Assembly (NCBI GenBank): GCA_027579435.1
Contig: JANBPK010000930.1
Location: 1-64,000 of the forward strand
Length of the DNA: 64,000 nt
Direction: 5' to 3'
Source: Candolleomyces eurysporus
Lineage: Eukaryota; Basidiomycota; Agaricomycetes; Agaricales; Psathyrellaceae
Made by a program: the position numbers and the translations under genes. This document shows, piece by piece, positions 49,674 to 59,883 of the stretch; the stretch's first letter is position 1, and each line of letters starts with the position of its first letter. Below the pieces are notes generated by a model. That model was not told where the DNA came from. It worked only from the letters and a program-made list of their open reading frames with translations, and ran no database searches.

Positions 49674-50482
49674 TTAAGGTCTAGGTTGTTGCCCGTATTC
49701 TTCCCGGTAGTATTGCGCACGTACAGCTTCGACGGCGTCATAATACTTCCTCACTGCATCTTCGTAGGGAGTCGGTTTCCCCCCCNGAAATCCTCTGATG
49801 AATCAAATCAGTGGTTGTATGCCATAAGTTGTACGCCAGGTAGTCCAAAGGCTGGTAAATAGCCCAGTGACCCGGACTTCCTTGAGCTATGGGAAGCATA
49901 TAAATATAGACTTTGTGCACGAGTACTCCGGATCGACTCACCAAGGATTTGAGGCTCGAAGCGTGAAAGTCCGGTCATGATTCTCTGGAGTTGAGGTAGA
50001 AGTGCTTCGACTTTATGTGTCGAGTTGTATACCGTTGCGAGGGCTGCAGGTGCAGTTGTGCAGTTCCTGAACATCTGACGTGATGAAATGCGGTTGAGTA
50101 CCTAAATTTAACTATGGGGAGAGAACACTTACTTCTGTCTCCACGTACCACAGGGAATAGACAAAAGTGTCAAGCCAGATCCTGTAGAACCCTTCTGTGG
50201 CGTGGTAGACGCTCTAACCAAACGGACATGGATTGTGAACGGCTTGCTCGTAAGACCGAGTACAGTAATACTCACGTCAACATCCTCTGGAGTCGCGTTT
50301 GAGTTTGGAAACGCGGAAATGACGGCGTTATAATCGGCAAGCGTCTTGGGGAAAGTGTTGTCGATCATGTTCTCGTAAAATGTCTTTCCATCCGGGTTCG
50401 AGCCACACAGAGGACTCGGCCCTTGGGCAGTGGCGAGGCCGACAAGCAAGAAAGCGAAGACGATTTTGAAGCCCCAGAGCAT
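49674..50482 (-). CDS. Secreted protein family A, copy 2 (A2)
   Basis: Four exons: 50276-50482 (207 bp), 50133-50213 (81), 49942-50074 (133) and 49674-49886. The last is 213 bp as read but 212 if the N at 49786, next to a run of seven C, is a false insertion. Then all four lengths equal those of A1 and the product is also 210 residues. Signal peptide MLWGFKIVFAFLLVGLATAQ, then SPLCGSNPDGKTFYENMID. The region FRNCTTAPAALATVYNS and AQGSPGHWAIYQPLDYLAYN parallel A1, and the tail is YYREEYGQQPRP. Head to head with B2. Function unknown. Confidence 0.85.
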
Positions 50483-51398
50483 GGCAATGCAAGATGGATA
50501 CGCTGATGTGAGATGCTCATGCATGAGCCATTTTATGTTGCATTCCAGTGGGAACCATATGGAACGCACGCGTCATAAATGCATAGGGTCGTGAATTGGC
50601 TGGGAACTTTACTCTTCGAGTCCAACAAGATCTGAACTCCATGGGCCATCAAGAATCCTTCGTGGTGGGTAATACTCAGAATAACCCACATGCGGAACAA
50701 AGCTTGCCGACGCGCTTGGTCTTCTGACTCCAGGCAGGGTACGAGGGTAGTCCTGTCTCGACGATTCTTTCACACTAAAAATACTCACGAGAAGTCCGAC
50801 ACCACCGAGGGACTCAGAGTACCAGTGGATTCTCCATAGGTTCTTCAGTATGATTAATCATCCGAGTAATAGTCGATGACTACTCACGCATTCTTATATG
50901 TACATTGCCCTTCAATGTCCGATAAGCAAGTTTCTGCGAGCTATTGCCTTTTACCCCCGGCATCCAACCATGCATACGTTACGCACTGATGCCTCACACC
51001 GCGGGGAAAACGATTGGGGATAGACTCTCTGAGAGTTCTACACCTATGCACAGACAGTCAGCTCAAAGGTCCCACTCCCCGCTTCACCGCCGAAGTAGCA
51101 TTATTCCCTTGTAGTGGATAGGGAAATAGTTTCATATAGAATCTTCAATGCATGATGAAACGTGTATCTCCTCACAATTAGGAGGGAAATTGTTTCGTAT
51201 GGCTTTCTCAGCGCATGATGCGTTCTCATGAATGTATGGAGACCTTAGAAACTCTGTCGGAAGGAACTTCCAAAACGTGGTCGAAGGTGGGTTCCTTATT
51301 AGGCGCGAGAACGCGAAGCATCATCTTTAAAGGCGGGAGTGGCTCAGTTGGTTACAATGAGTTAATCCTCGCCTTTCAATTGACCATCTACATCTCTG
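50483..51398. other. Shared divergent promoter region of A2 and B2
   Basis: 916 bp between ATGs, compared with 963 bp for the A1/B1 pair. A CATAAAATG box lies about 50 bp upstream of A2. A tRNA 5'-half-like stretch (about 51332-51372) has no 3' half. No gene supported. Confidence 0.5.
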
Positions 51399-52239
51399 AT
51401 GTTCATCTCAACAAAGATCGTTCTGGCCGTTTCGTTCCTGGCGTCGAGTTTCGCCGAACCTCTGGCCAAGCGTGCTTACATTCCAGAGCTCAAATCCTCC
51501 CTAGCACGTATCGACGAATCCTGGAAGAAGATTGAGAGTCAAATCGATGCTCTGCCTAAAGACGCCACAGAGAATGATTTCAGGGTGAGTATCCTTCCTA
51601 ACACGAGCTTGGTCAAAGGTTAATCCTATTCGGGTAACAGGCTGCGAAAGCAGCTATGGACTCGCTTACTAGTTACATGGCAAGGGAGTACGAAACCGTG
51701 ATTAGAGTGAGTCTCTGCACACACCTTTCCTCATTGTTGGCCTGTTTCTGACCGCCTTATCTCGCCAGCAAAATGGACCATTTACGAATTCCAAGTGGTC
51801 GGACGAGTTCATCACAGATATGAAGCCCTATCAAGCAAATGGCGCCAATGCAATGCGTACTCTGAAGTCATTTGTCCCTCAGATCAACGGTAACTTGCGC
51901 TGCCCACTATATGCTCGTCGTCGCATTTAAGCTGATGGTTCTTTTTTTGTATTTCTGTAGCGACTGGTGGTGTCCCTCTTCTCAAGGAGTTCTATTCTAG
52001 CACAGGGAGTCTTAGTGGGGCGTTCGGTGAAATGGAAAGCTTCCTCGGAAGACACATCGTACGTGCATTTTCCTATACTAGAAACCATTAATTAATCTCT
52101 CGTATAGCTCCAGTTTGTTGGTGGTGCGCCTCTCTTGAGCCCTATCAGGGAATATCGTATGGTAGCGGAGATTCGTAACACTGCAGATCTCTTCTACTAC
52201 ACGTATTGTGCAATTGAATGGGGGCATCCGTGCTCTTGA
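51399..52239 (+). CDS. Secreted protein family B, copy 2 (B2)
   Basis: 200 residues from five exons of 186, 66, 121, 98 and 132 bp (51399-51584, 51641-51706, 51769-51889, 51961-52058, 52108-52239). Signal peptide MFISTKIVLAVSFLASSFA, then a Lys-Arg site (EPLAKRAYIPEL). Conserved with B1: LARIDESWKKIE, PYQANGANAM, GEMESFLGRHI, LLSPIRE. Two Cys near the end (YYTYCAIEWGHPCS). Exons 2-4 have the same lengths as in B1. The inverted duplication begins inside intron 3 of this gene, so its last two exons are repeated at 59884-60214. Divergently paired with A2. Function unknown; secretion inferred. Confidence 0.85.
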
Positions 52240-53400
52240 AGAAGCACCTTCTGGGATCTGTATACAGTCATGTCTGTTGAAGATATTGCTTTGTTGGCCT
52301 ACTACATCATGTACACTACTTCGTTATTACTCACCTCGAACGTCACAAGCACAGCCTATCAAGCAAGTTTTGCCCGTCGCCACCAGATCCTGAGTCCTCT
52401 GAATATCAGGACTCCGTGAGTAAGTATGCATGTCTGTAGATGGATGAAAGCGACCAGAAAAAAAAGAAGAAAAAANTGCGCTCACCCAACTTTACAAACG
52501 GTAGTCATGATAAAGACGCAGCAGGGACACCTCCAGGGTCACGGCACTGCCCATTCCCAAGGTTCTCTCATCCTCTGGAAACTCCGGAGCATCCGTTTAG
52601 GATTTGAAAATCCCAGGTTGGGTGGCAGCAGTGAGGATTACTGATCGGAGTTGCGCGACTCTTCTCTGGTGGATAGAGCGCAAGCATCATGATGAGGATG
52701 AGAAGAGGTGTTGCCAAACCATTGAACTATAGCGCCATCTCTTATACAGCGAGTCACGTAGCGATTTATCTCACAGGACGTAATACGCAGAAATGGGAAA
52801 TAAAATGAAATCAAGGACAGCTCGAGTTGGACTTTAATTGCAGTCTGACTCCGGGAGAGTAAACTTCGATGCAATGCATGGCTCAATCTTCCTCTAAACA
52901 TCAGTCCTTTTTTGGCTGAGAGGGTTAACTGCGCACAAGGATATTCTCAGGCTGAAATTCTGTTCATATTGAGGGTTGACCTAGTTGAAAAAGAGAACGT
53001 ATATAATTGACGATATGGTAAGAATCGAAATCGCTGAAAATCGGATTGTGAGCTAAGCTCGAACTTGTAGCGGGTACGCATCGAAAAGGCGACTCGGAGG
53101 GTCGGCGTGTGCCCTGTTCGGAAATGGAGGAGTCGCCATGATATATGAGTGATGATCGTCGATTCCGACGTATTCATAGTGAGAACACGTCAGGTTGAAC
53201 AATCTTCACCGTTGAACCTTGCGGTATACGTACCACCAGTGCTGTGCCAGCTAGCTAGCGGGCGAGATTATCACTGGAGCCGTGCAGACTGGCATGGTCA
53301 ACCAAAAATCTCACACTATGCTGAAGCTTTTGGAACGACGATTGAGGGAGGGAAGCGAGGATGATTTGCAGTGGAATGAGGGGAGGATGAGGAACGGAAT
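52240..53400. other. Non-coding part of left arm
   Basis: No gene recognised. The stretch is conserved in the other arm (58730-59883) with scattered changes, including an N after an A run at 52476. A tRNA-like A-box (TAGTTCAATGG on minus, near 52725) lacks a matching B-box and T-arm. Confidence 0.5.
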
Positions 53401-53592
53401 AGCCTGCCCTTCTTTAAATAGTTCCCGAGGTACCTTTTGAGCCCTTCTCGGGTTTCCTCGCCGTACCGCGGACGCTGTACCCCTTCTCGAAAGGCTTGTG
53501 AACGAGCCAGATGGGTATGCACCCGTTCGCCCCTGTTACAAGGAGAGTGTCTCCTGTATGAGTCGCCAGTATTCTGTGTGCTGTGCTCATCA
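53401..53592 (-). pseudogene. Short-chain dehydrogenase (extended SDR) N-terminal fragment, left arm
   Basis: About 58 codons on the minus strand encode LLVTGANGCIPIWLVHKPFEKGYSVRGTARK, the NAD(P)-binding first strand of dihydroflavonol-reductase-like SDRs (GxxGxxxxW). It stops at TAA shortly after SKGTSGTI. The remaining about 280 residues of the family are absent downstream. Also present in the other arm, so the truncation predates the duplication. Confidence 0.65.
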
Positions 53593-53809
53593 CTGTTGAT
53601 TCTTACTGTTGAGTCGGCACGCTGATCGCTGAAGACCCTGTCCGCGCCGTGCAGTCCGTTTAATCGGTCTAACAACGCCAAAGTATAAAAGCATAACCAC
53701 AGAGTCCATACGACGCATTCACAGTATTGTACATCAAAAGACACATATCGCTAGCAAGCCCACATTGAGGGCCAGAAGCTCAGACATTTGACTGTTTGAC
53801 ACCCGCCAT

Positions 53810-54469
53810 CTAAGCAGCAGCCGCCTGGGTCCTGAGAGCAGCGACATCACCCTTCTTGAGGGCCCCGTAAACCGCTTCTTTGTTGGATTCGGTGATCTTG
53901 GCGACCTGTTCTTTGCCGGTCTCGTCGACGAATCCGAAGCTGTCGGGTTCGACGCAGTCGGTGGAGCTGGATTCGGAGGCAGCAGCGGCAATACGGGAGC
54001 TGCTACGCCAATTCCCGGAGAGCACTATTAGCGTGATAGGAAATCCAATGGTCAGTGCGTTAATCAACGAGACGACTCAGAAAGTAGTAACGTACTAGCG
54101 AAGCTTCCAGGGACGCATCCGGAAGAAGAGCTTCGGACTGAGAGAGGCGGCTGGCAGTTTTGGCCTCCCCAGCCGGAGAAGTCACTGTATCGTCACGGTT
54201 GTCAGCAAGAGATCGAACGAGACAGCGAGATACGATGATATGATGAAGAGGAACACTCACGCCACGCCAGCGGTGCTGGTCAGCTGGATCGAGGCAGCAG
54301 GGCTCGAGGACGAGAAGCAGCAAACTCCAGCAGGGAGATTGCCACACTGGAGGAAGCCACCAGAGCAGTTGGGAGTAGGCCAGAAGCGCATGTCGAGAGC
54401 CGAAACCAATGCGACGCTCTGGAGCAGAACAGCGGTAGTGGCCATAGTGACTGCTGAGATGAACTTCAT
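53810..54469 (-). CDS. Small secreted cysteine-rich protein, left-arm copy (C1)
   Basis: 170 residues in three exons, the same plan as C2 at 57654. Signal peptide MKFISAVTMATTAVLLQSVALVSA. The mature N-terminus is LDMRFWPTPNCSGGFLQCGN, with a Cys pair in GVCCFSS and further Cys in QNCQPP, SGCVPG and TDCVEP, seven in all. The C-terminal 50 residues are cysteine-free, helical and alanine-rich (GALKKGDVAALRTQAAAA). Compared with C2 I find only one amino-acid change (Ser for Ala in ITESNKE). Family unrecognised; the pattern suits an apoplastic effector or cell-wall protein. Intron 1 differs from C2 by a few bases. Confidence 0.85.
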
Positions 54470-54585
54470 TTTGTCGGCTTGAGCTGAGAGTATTGAGTAG
54501 AAAAAGTTGGCGTTGAAGAGTAAGACAGTAGAACAACTGGGAGTGAACGATGTCTTGTTTTCTTTACCCTCGTTCCAAGCTGGAA

Positions 54586-54591
54586 TTTATA
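54586..54591 (-). promoter_or_regulatory. TATA box of C1
   Basis: TATAAA on the minus strand about 120 bp upstream of the C1 ATG, matching the position of the box in C2. Confidence 0.5.
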
Positions 54592-55025
54592 CTCCTCGCA
54601 CCTCTTGTTGCATCTCAGCTTTAGCGGTGAATCTTGTGTTTGTGAAAATAGCACAAGTTAATTTTGTCAGAGAAGACTTAGCCCCCATACGTTCCTCTAA
54701 TGGGATACTTATTTCGCCTTCGTAGCATATGGTAACTTGACAAAGCCCACGCATTTGATCCACGATGAGCGGTGGAATTTATTTCAGAGCCTCCAAGTAC
54801 TCTCAGTGCCTTTCTGTGCGATTCATGAGTAACTCGATGAGCCCAGGTGCTGCAGACAAGAGTGATAACTTGAAATGGCGTCAAGCGACTCGCACTAGTC
54901 AATTAGAACATGAATTTGAGGTTGACTTTAAATGCATTCGCATCTACATATAAGAACGGCGCCAGGCCCCAACCAGGAGCTGTGCCGTTACTACCCACCT
55001 TACACATTCTCGGAACGCGGCAGAA

Positions 55026-57084
55026 CGAATAGGATGCATCGATGGAATTGAGCATAACCCCAAAGGGTCGTAGAAATCACTTGAAGTGGCGTTAAGCGGC
55101 TCAAACTCCTCAACTAAGACACGAATTTGAACTTGACTTTCAAAAAANGTTCGCTCTTACACATCCTCGGAGAACGGCATCCCAAACGGGATACATCGAT
55201 GGGCTTGAAAATACACCCGGGGGTCCATAAAAATCACCGAGCGCTGTCACTGCAAGCCAAGCTTTTGTGCCTCCCTCCTATGCGCACGGCTGTCAGGGGA
55301 AAGAAGCGCGTCGGCTCTTCCCCGCCCCCNTTTGAACCCAGAGCATATGGGTTTTAACGGCAGTTACCACCTCCAGCTTGAGTCGTGTGCTCTACATCCA
55401 ACACATAAGCCGTCCCCTGATCTATTCAACACCGTTTTTTNATGTCATCGTAGGCGCAATTCCGTACTCCGGGCTTCAGAGTCGTCTCAACACCATACGC
55501 CACTCACACCCAAATTAGGAGGTACCAACGATGTCAGCGGAGCGTGAAAAATGCCTTCCCGACACTGCTGCCCTCAATTGCAAGAAGCAATACCCGGAGC
55601 CAGAAAGTTCGCCACCGCTCGGCACTCCTCGGCAAGAGACACCGCGAACCGCCAGACACCGAAAGCGCCTCCACCACCTGCCACCAATAGTCACCGTTCC
55701 ATGCCAGCATACAACCAAAGTTGGTACATCCACTTCGGTACGCCGAACGGCAGTGAGACTTACAAACAGCCGGTAAAAGTTAGGAACAATTGCTGTATGC
55801 CAGGTGTGTTCCCTGATCCCTTTGGTCATCTCTGAGTAATGTCTCATACGCTAACCTGGACTAGAGCCGAATATATCGCTTTGCACATCTTGAATTATAT
55901 AAGGCCAGACCTGATACATCTATTGGAAGACGGCAAGCTCAATGCAGCATTGACCCTTCGTCCACATCCATCGCACTCGCCGATGATGGAAGGCTCGAAC
56001 ACTTGAATCGCAAATTTCTGGTACACCAACGTAGTTAAGGTCGCAGAATGTTATGAGATGGTTTATAGACATGTCATGAGGCGTTTAATGTGCTTGATTT
56101 TCTTTAGAATCAAACCCAAGTCGGTTATTCTCCCAAGGTAATGTAATGCGCCGCCGCACTCTATCAAGTGTGAAGTGTGCTCAGAGTTGGGCAAGCCTAG
56201 TATTTTGGTCAGTTACTGTTGCGGTACTTCTGCGGCATCTCTCTCAAAACAGGTCGTTTCCCATCGTTTATAACAGCAGACGCGGTTCATGCACAGCTAG
56301 CGTTCGAGTATCGCAGGTTTTCTCAATTTGCTTATGAAATTGAAACCAAGCTGCGAGCTAGGGGATCTGGAGCAAATTCAAAACCAAATTCGATGTTCAT
56401 GTGAATACACTAGCCGATTATATTCCGAACCCAGAGGTCCCGTGACGAGTCTTCGACTACATGTTACCTTGAATGAAGTTGAATGGATTGAGTAGGGCTA
56501 ACACCAGGCTCCGATTGAAGGAAGGATAAACTCTGATTTTTTGCAAGCTGGGTTGTGCGGAGGGCAGAGCACTTAACTATCGCAACTTCAAATATGCGAG
56601 TTGATGTGATAGTCGGTGTGGGGAACTATTCGGAGCTTGAGAAGTGGTGGTTGAATCAGCCTGAAGCGCGAAGCACGGAAGTGACCCTACAATGTCATAA
56701 GGAACAGCTTTAATCAATCTAGGTACTGCTCATGTCGTCACTGCAACTGGAAAACAATACCTTTTCCAGCGGTATGTGAGAATATACGAAAAGATATACG
56801 AATTCATATAAATATGGCATTTCGGTATATCTTTCAGTACAGCTTCAACATAATATCGACGCAGGTATGTTTGCTGGTACGCTGGGTGAAGGTAAATATA
56901 GGATGCGAGCCTGCTTCTGATCATATGCTCTGAGCTCAACGGAGTGCAGAAGGAACACCGGCTTCTCGTGGCAATCGAGCGCACAGGGGGGNAGTGACAA
57001 GGATCTAGCCCTCAGAGACTATAGTCGGCGACTTCCACTAACCTTTGGAGTTATGATCAAGACCACTGACATATCTTTTTGGCT
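55026..57084. other. Spacer of the inverted duplication, with possible gene remnants
   Basis: About 2.06 kb between arms. The first part (about 55075-55210) is another diverged copy of the inner arm edge (54870-55050). Coding-like pieces on plus are SWYIHFGTPNGSETYKQPVK (about 55710), joinable to AEYIALHILNYIRPDLIHLL (about 55870) through a GT-AG intron, and KCEVCSELGKPSILVSYCCG (56165). The last recalls the start of a MYND zinc finger. I cannot build one complete gene. Ns at 55147, 55330, 55441 and 56992. Confidence 0.4.
55075..55210 (+). repeat. Diverged direct copy of the inner arm edge
   Basis: Blocks such as TTGAA-TGGCGT-AAGCG-CTC, GAATTTGA--TTGACTTT, CTTACACAT-CTCGGA-A-CGGCA and TACATCGATGG occur in the same order as at 54870-55050. 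It is older than the two arms, judging by its lower similarity. Confidence 0.55.
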
Positions 57085-57533
57085 GTGCCGCTTTCCGAGA
57101 ATGCGTAAGGCAGGTAGTAACGGCACAGGTCTGAATCCTGATTGGGGCCTGGCCCCGTTCTTATATCATATGATATGTAGATGCGAATGCATTGAAAGTC
57201 AAATTCAAATTCATGTCCTAATTGAGTAGTGGGAGTCGCTCGACGCCCCCCTCAGATTATCACTCTCGTCTGCAGCACCTGTGCTCATCGACTTACTCAT
57301 TAATCTCACAGAAAGGCACTGAGAGTACTTGGAGGCTCTGAAATAAACTCCACCGCTCAGCGTGGATCAAATGAGTGGGCCTTGTCAAGTTACCATATGC
57401 TACGAAGGCGAAATGAGTATCCCATCAGAGAAACGTGTGGGGGCGAAGTATTCTTTGACAAAATTAACTTGTGCTATTTTCACAAACACAAGATTCACCG
57501 TTAAAGCTGAGATGTAAAAAGACGTGCGAGGAG

Positions 57534-57539
57534 TATAAA
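57534..57539 (+). promoter_or_regulatory. TATA box of C2
   Basis: TATAAA 120 bp upstream of the ATG at 57654, in GGAGTATAAATGCC; the counterpart in C1 is conserved. Confidence 0.55.
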
Positions 57540-57653
57540 TGCCAGCTTGAAATGAAGGAAAAAGACAAGACATCGTTCACTCCCAGTTGTTCTACTGTCT
57601 TACTCTTCAACGCCAACTTATTCTACTCAGTACTCTCAACTCAAGCCGACAAA

Positions 57654-58307
57654 ATGAAGTTCATCTCAGCAGTCACTATGGCCACTACCGCCGTTCTGCT
57701 CCAGAGCGTCGCATTGGTTTCGGCTCTCGACATGCGCTTCTGGCCTACTCCCAACTGCTCTGGTGGCTTCCTCCAGTGTGGCAATCTCCCTGCTGGAGTT
57801 TGCTGCTTCTCGTCCTCGAGCCCTGCTGCCTCGATCCAGCTGACCAGCACCGCTGGCGTGGCGTGAGTGTTCCTCTTCATCATATAATCGTATCTCGTTT
57901 TCTCATTCGATCTCTTGCTGACAACGATACAGTGACTTCTCCGGCTGGGGAGGCCAAAACTGCCAGCCGCCTCTCTCAGTCCGAAGCTCTTCTTCCGGAT
58001 GCGTCCCTGGAAGCTTCGCTAGTACGTTACTACTTTCTGAGTCGTCTCGTTGATTAACGCACTGACCATTGGATTTCCTATCACGCTAATAGTGCTCTCC
58101 GGGAATTGGCGTAGCAGCTCCCGTATTGCCGCTGCTGCCTCCGAATCCAGCTCCACCGACTGCGTCGAACCCGACAGCTTCGGATTCGTCGACGAGACCG
58201 GCAAAGAACAGGTCGCCAAGATCACCGAGGCCAACAAGGAAGCGGTTTACGGGGCCCTCAAGAAGGGTGATGTCGCTGCTCTCAGGACCCAGGCGGCTGC
58301 TGCTTAG
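57654..58307 (+). CDS. Small secreted cysteine-rich protein, right-arm copy (C2)
   Basis: Three exons (57654-57862, 57933-58021, 58093-58307), exact frame, 170 residues. Signal peptide of about 24 residues, then LDMRFWPTPNCSGGF, the GVCCFSS pair, DFSGWGGQNCQPP and SGCVPGSFA. The last exon encodes MLSGNWRSSSRIAAAASES, TDCVEPDSFGFVDETGKEQ and the alanine-rich end. The start is the ATG that opens the signal peptide; an in-frame ATG at 57471 belongs to the leader and precedes the TATA box. Near-identical to C1, so the two copies are either a young duplication or kept alike by gene conversion across the palindrome. Function unknown. Confidence 0.85.
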
Positions 58308-58527
58308 GTGACGGGTTGTCAAACAGTCGAATGTGTGAGCTTCGGGCCCTCAATGTGGGCTTGCTAGCGATATGTGTCTTTTGATGTACAATACTGTGAA
58401 TCCGTCGTATGGACTCTGTGGTTGTGCTTTTATACTTTGGCGCTGTCAGACCGATTAAACGGACTGCACGGCGCGGACAGGGTCTTCAGCGATCAGCATG
58501 CCGACTCAACGGTAAGAATCAACAGTG

Positions 58528-58715
58528 ATGAGCAGAGCACACAGAATACCGGCGACTCATACAGGAGACATTCTCCTTGTAACAGGCGCCAACGGGTGCA
58601 TACCTATCTGGGTCGTTCACAAGCTTTTCGAAAAGCGGTACAGCGTCCGCGGTACGGCGTGGAAAGCCGAGCAGGGCTCAAAAGGTACCTCTGGAGTTAC
58701 AGTATTTGAAGAAGG
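58528..58715 (+). pseudogene. Short-chain dehydrogenase N-terminal fragment, right arm
   Basis: Encodes ILLVTGANGCIPIWVVHKLF and RYSVRGTAWKAEQGSKG, the Rossmann-fold start of an extended SDR. No downstream exons of the family follow. Several substitutions relative to the left-arm fragment fit relaxed constraint. Confidence 0.65.
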
Positions 58716-58729
58716 GCAGGCTATTCCGT

Positions 58730-59883
58730 TCTTCATCCTCCCCTCATTCTACTGCAAATCATCCTCGCTTCCCTCCCTCAATCGTCATTTCAAAAGCCTC
58801 GGCACGGTGTGAGAGCTTTGGTTGACCATGCTTAAGTAGACTGCACGGCTCCAGTGATAATCTCGCCCCCTAGCTAGCTGGCGCAGCACTGGTGGTACGT
58901 ATACTGCAAGGCTCACCGGTGATTGTTCAACCTGACGAGTTCTCACTATGAACACGTCGAAATCGACAATCATCAATCATATACCATGGCAACTCCTCCC
59001 TTTCCAAACAGGGAACACGCCGACCCTCCGAGTCGCCTGTTCGATGCGTACTTGCTACAAGTTCGAGCTTAGCTCACAATCCGATTTTCAGCGATTTCGA
59101 TTCTTACCATATCGTCAATCACATATGTTCTTTTTTTCAACTAGGTCAACCTTCAACTTGAACAGGATTCGAGCTTGAGAATATCCTTGTGCGCAGTTAA
59201 CCCTCTCAACCAAAAAAGGACTGATATTTAGAGGAAGATTGAGCCCCTACATTGCATCGAAGTTTACTCTCCCGGAGTCAGACTACAATCAAAGTTCAAC
59301 TCGAGCTGTCCATGATTTTATTTTATTTCCCATTTTTGTGTATCACGTCCTATGAGGTAAATCGCTACGTGACTCGCTGTATAAGAAATGGCGCTGTAGT
59401 TCAGTGGTTTGGCACATCTCCTCTCATCCTCATCATGATGCCTGCGCTCTATCCACCAGAGAAGAGTCGCGCAACTCCGGTCAGTAATCCTCACTGCTGC
59501 CACCCAACCTGGGATTTTCAAATCCTAAACGGATGCTCCGGAGTTTCAAGAAGATGAGAGAAACTTGGGAATGGGCAGTGCCGTGACCTGGAGGTGTCCC
59601 TGCTGCGTCTTTATCATGACTACCGTTTGTAAGGTTGGGTGAGCGCATTTTCCCCTTCTTTTTTTCTGGTCGCTTTCATCCATCTACAGATATGTATACT
59701 TACTCACGGAGTCCTGATATTCAGAGGACTCAGGTTCTGGTGGCGACGGGTGAGGCTTGCTTGATAGGCTGTGCCTTTGACGTTCGAGGCGGGTAATAAC
59801 GAGGTAGTGTACATGATGTAGTAGGCCAACAAAGCAATATCTTCAACAGACATGATTGTATACAGATCCCAGAAGGTGCTTCT
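58730..59883. other. Non-coding part of right arm
   Basis: Mirror of 52240-53400. No gene recognised. Confidence 0.5.

Larger units (their letters stand above)
51907..55025 (+). repeat. Inverted duplication, left arm
   Basis: About 3.1 kb that matches 57085-60214 in reverse complement over its whole length at roughly nine bases in ten or better. It spans the end of B2, a non-coding stretch, a dehydrogenase fragment, the C1 gene and its promoter. The outer edge is sharp: left of 51907 the B2 sequence has no partner in the other arm. Confidence 0.9.

Noticed and set aside
51332..51372. tRNA-like 5' half upstream of B2 (GCGGGAGTGGCTCAGTTGG)
   Set aside because: It has an A-box but no anticodon stem, T-arm or B-box follows, so no tRNA can fold.
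57471..57653. Upstream in-frame extension of C2
   Set aside because: It overlaps the TATA box and leader, and the signal peptide starts at the ATG at 57654; the same holds in C1.
59388..59470. tRNA-like A-box in both arms of the inverted duplication
   Set aside because: GTAGTTCAGTGG is present but no GGTTCRANNCC box or acceptor pairing was found.
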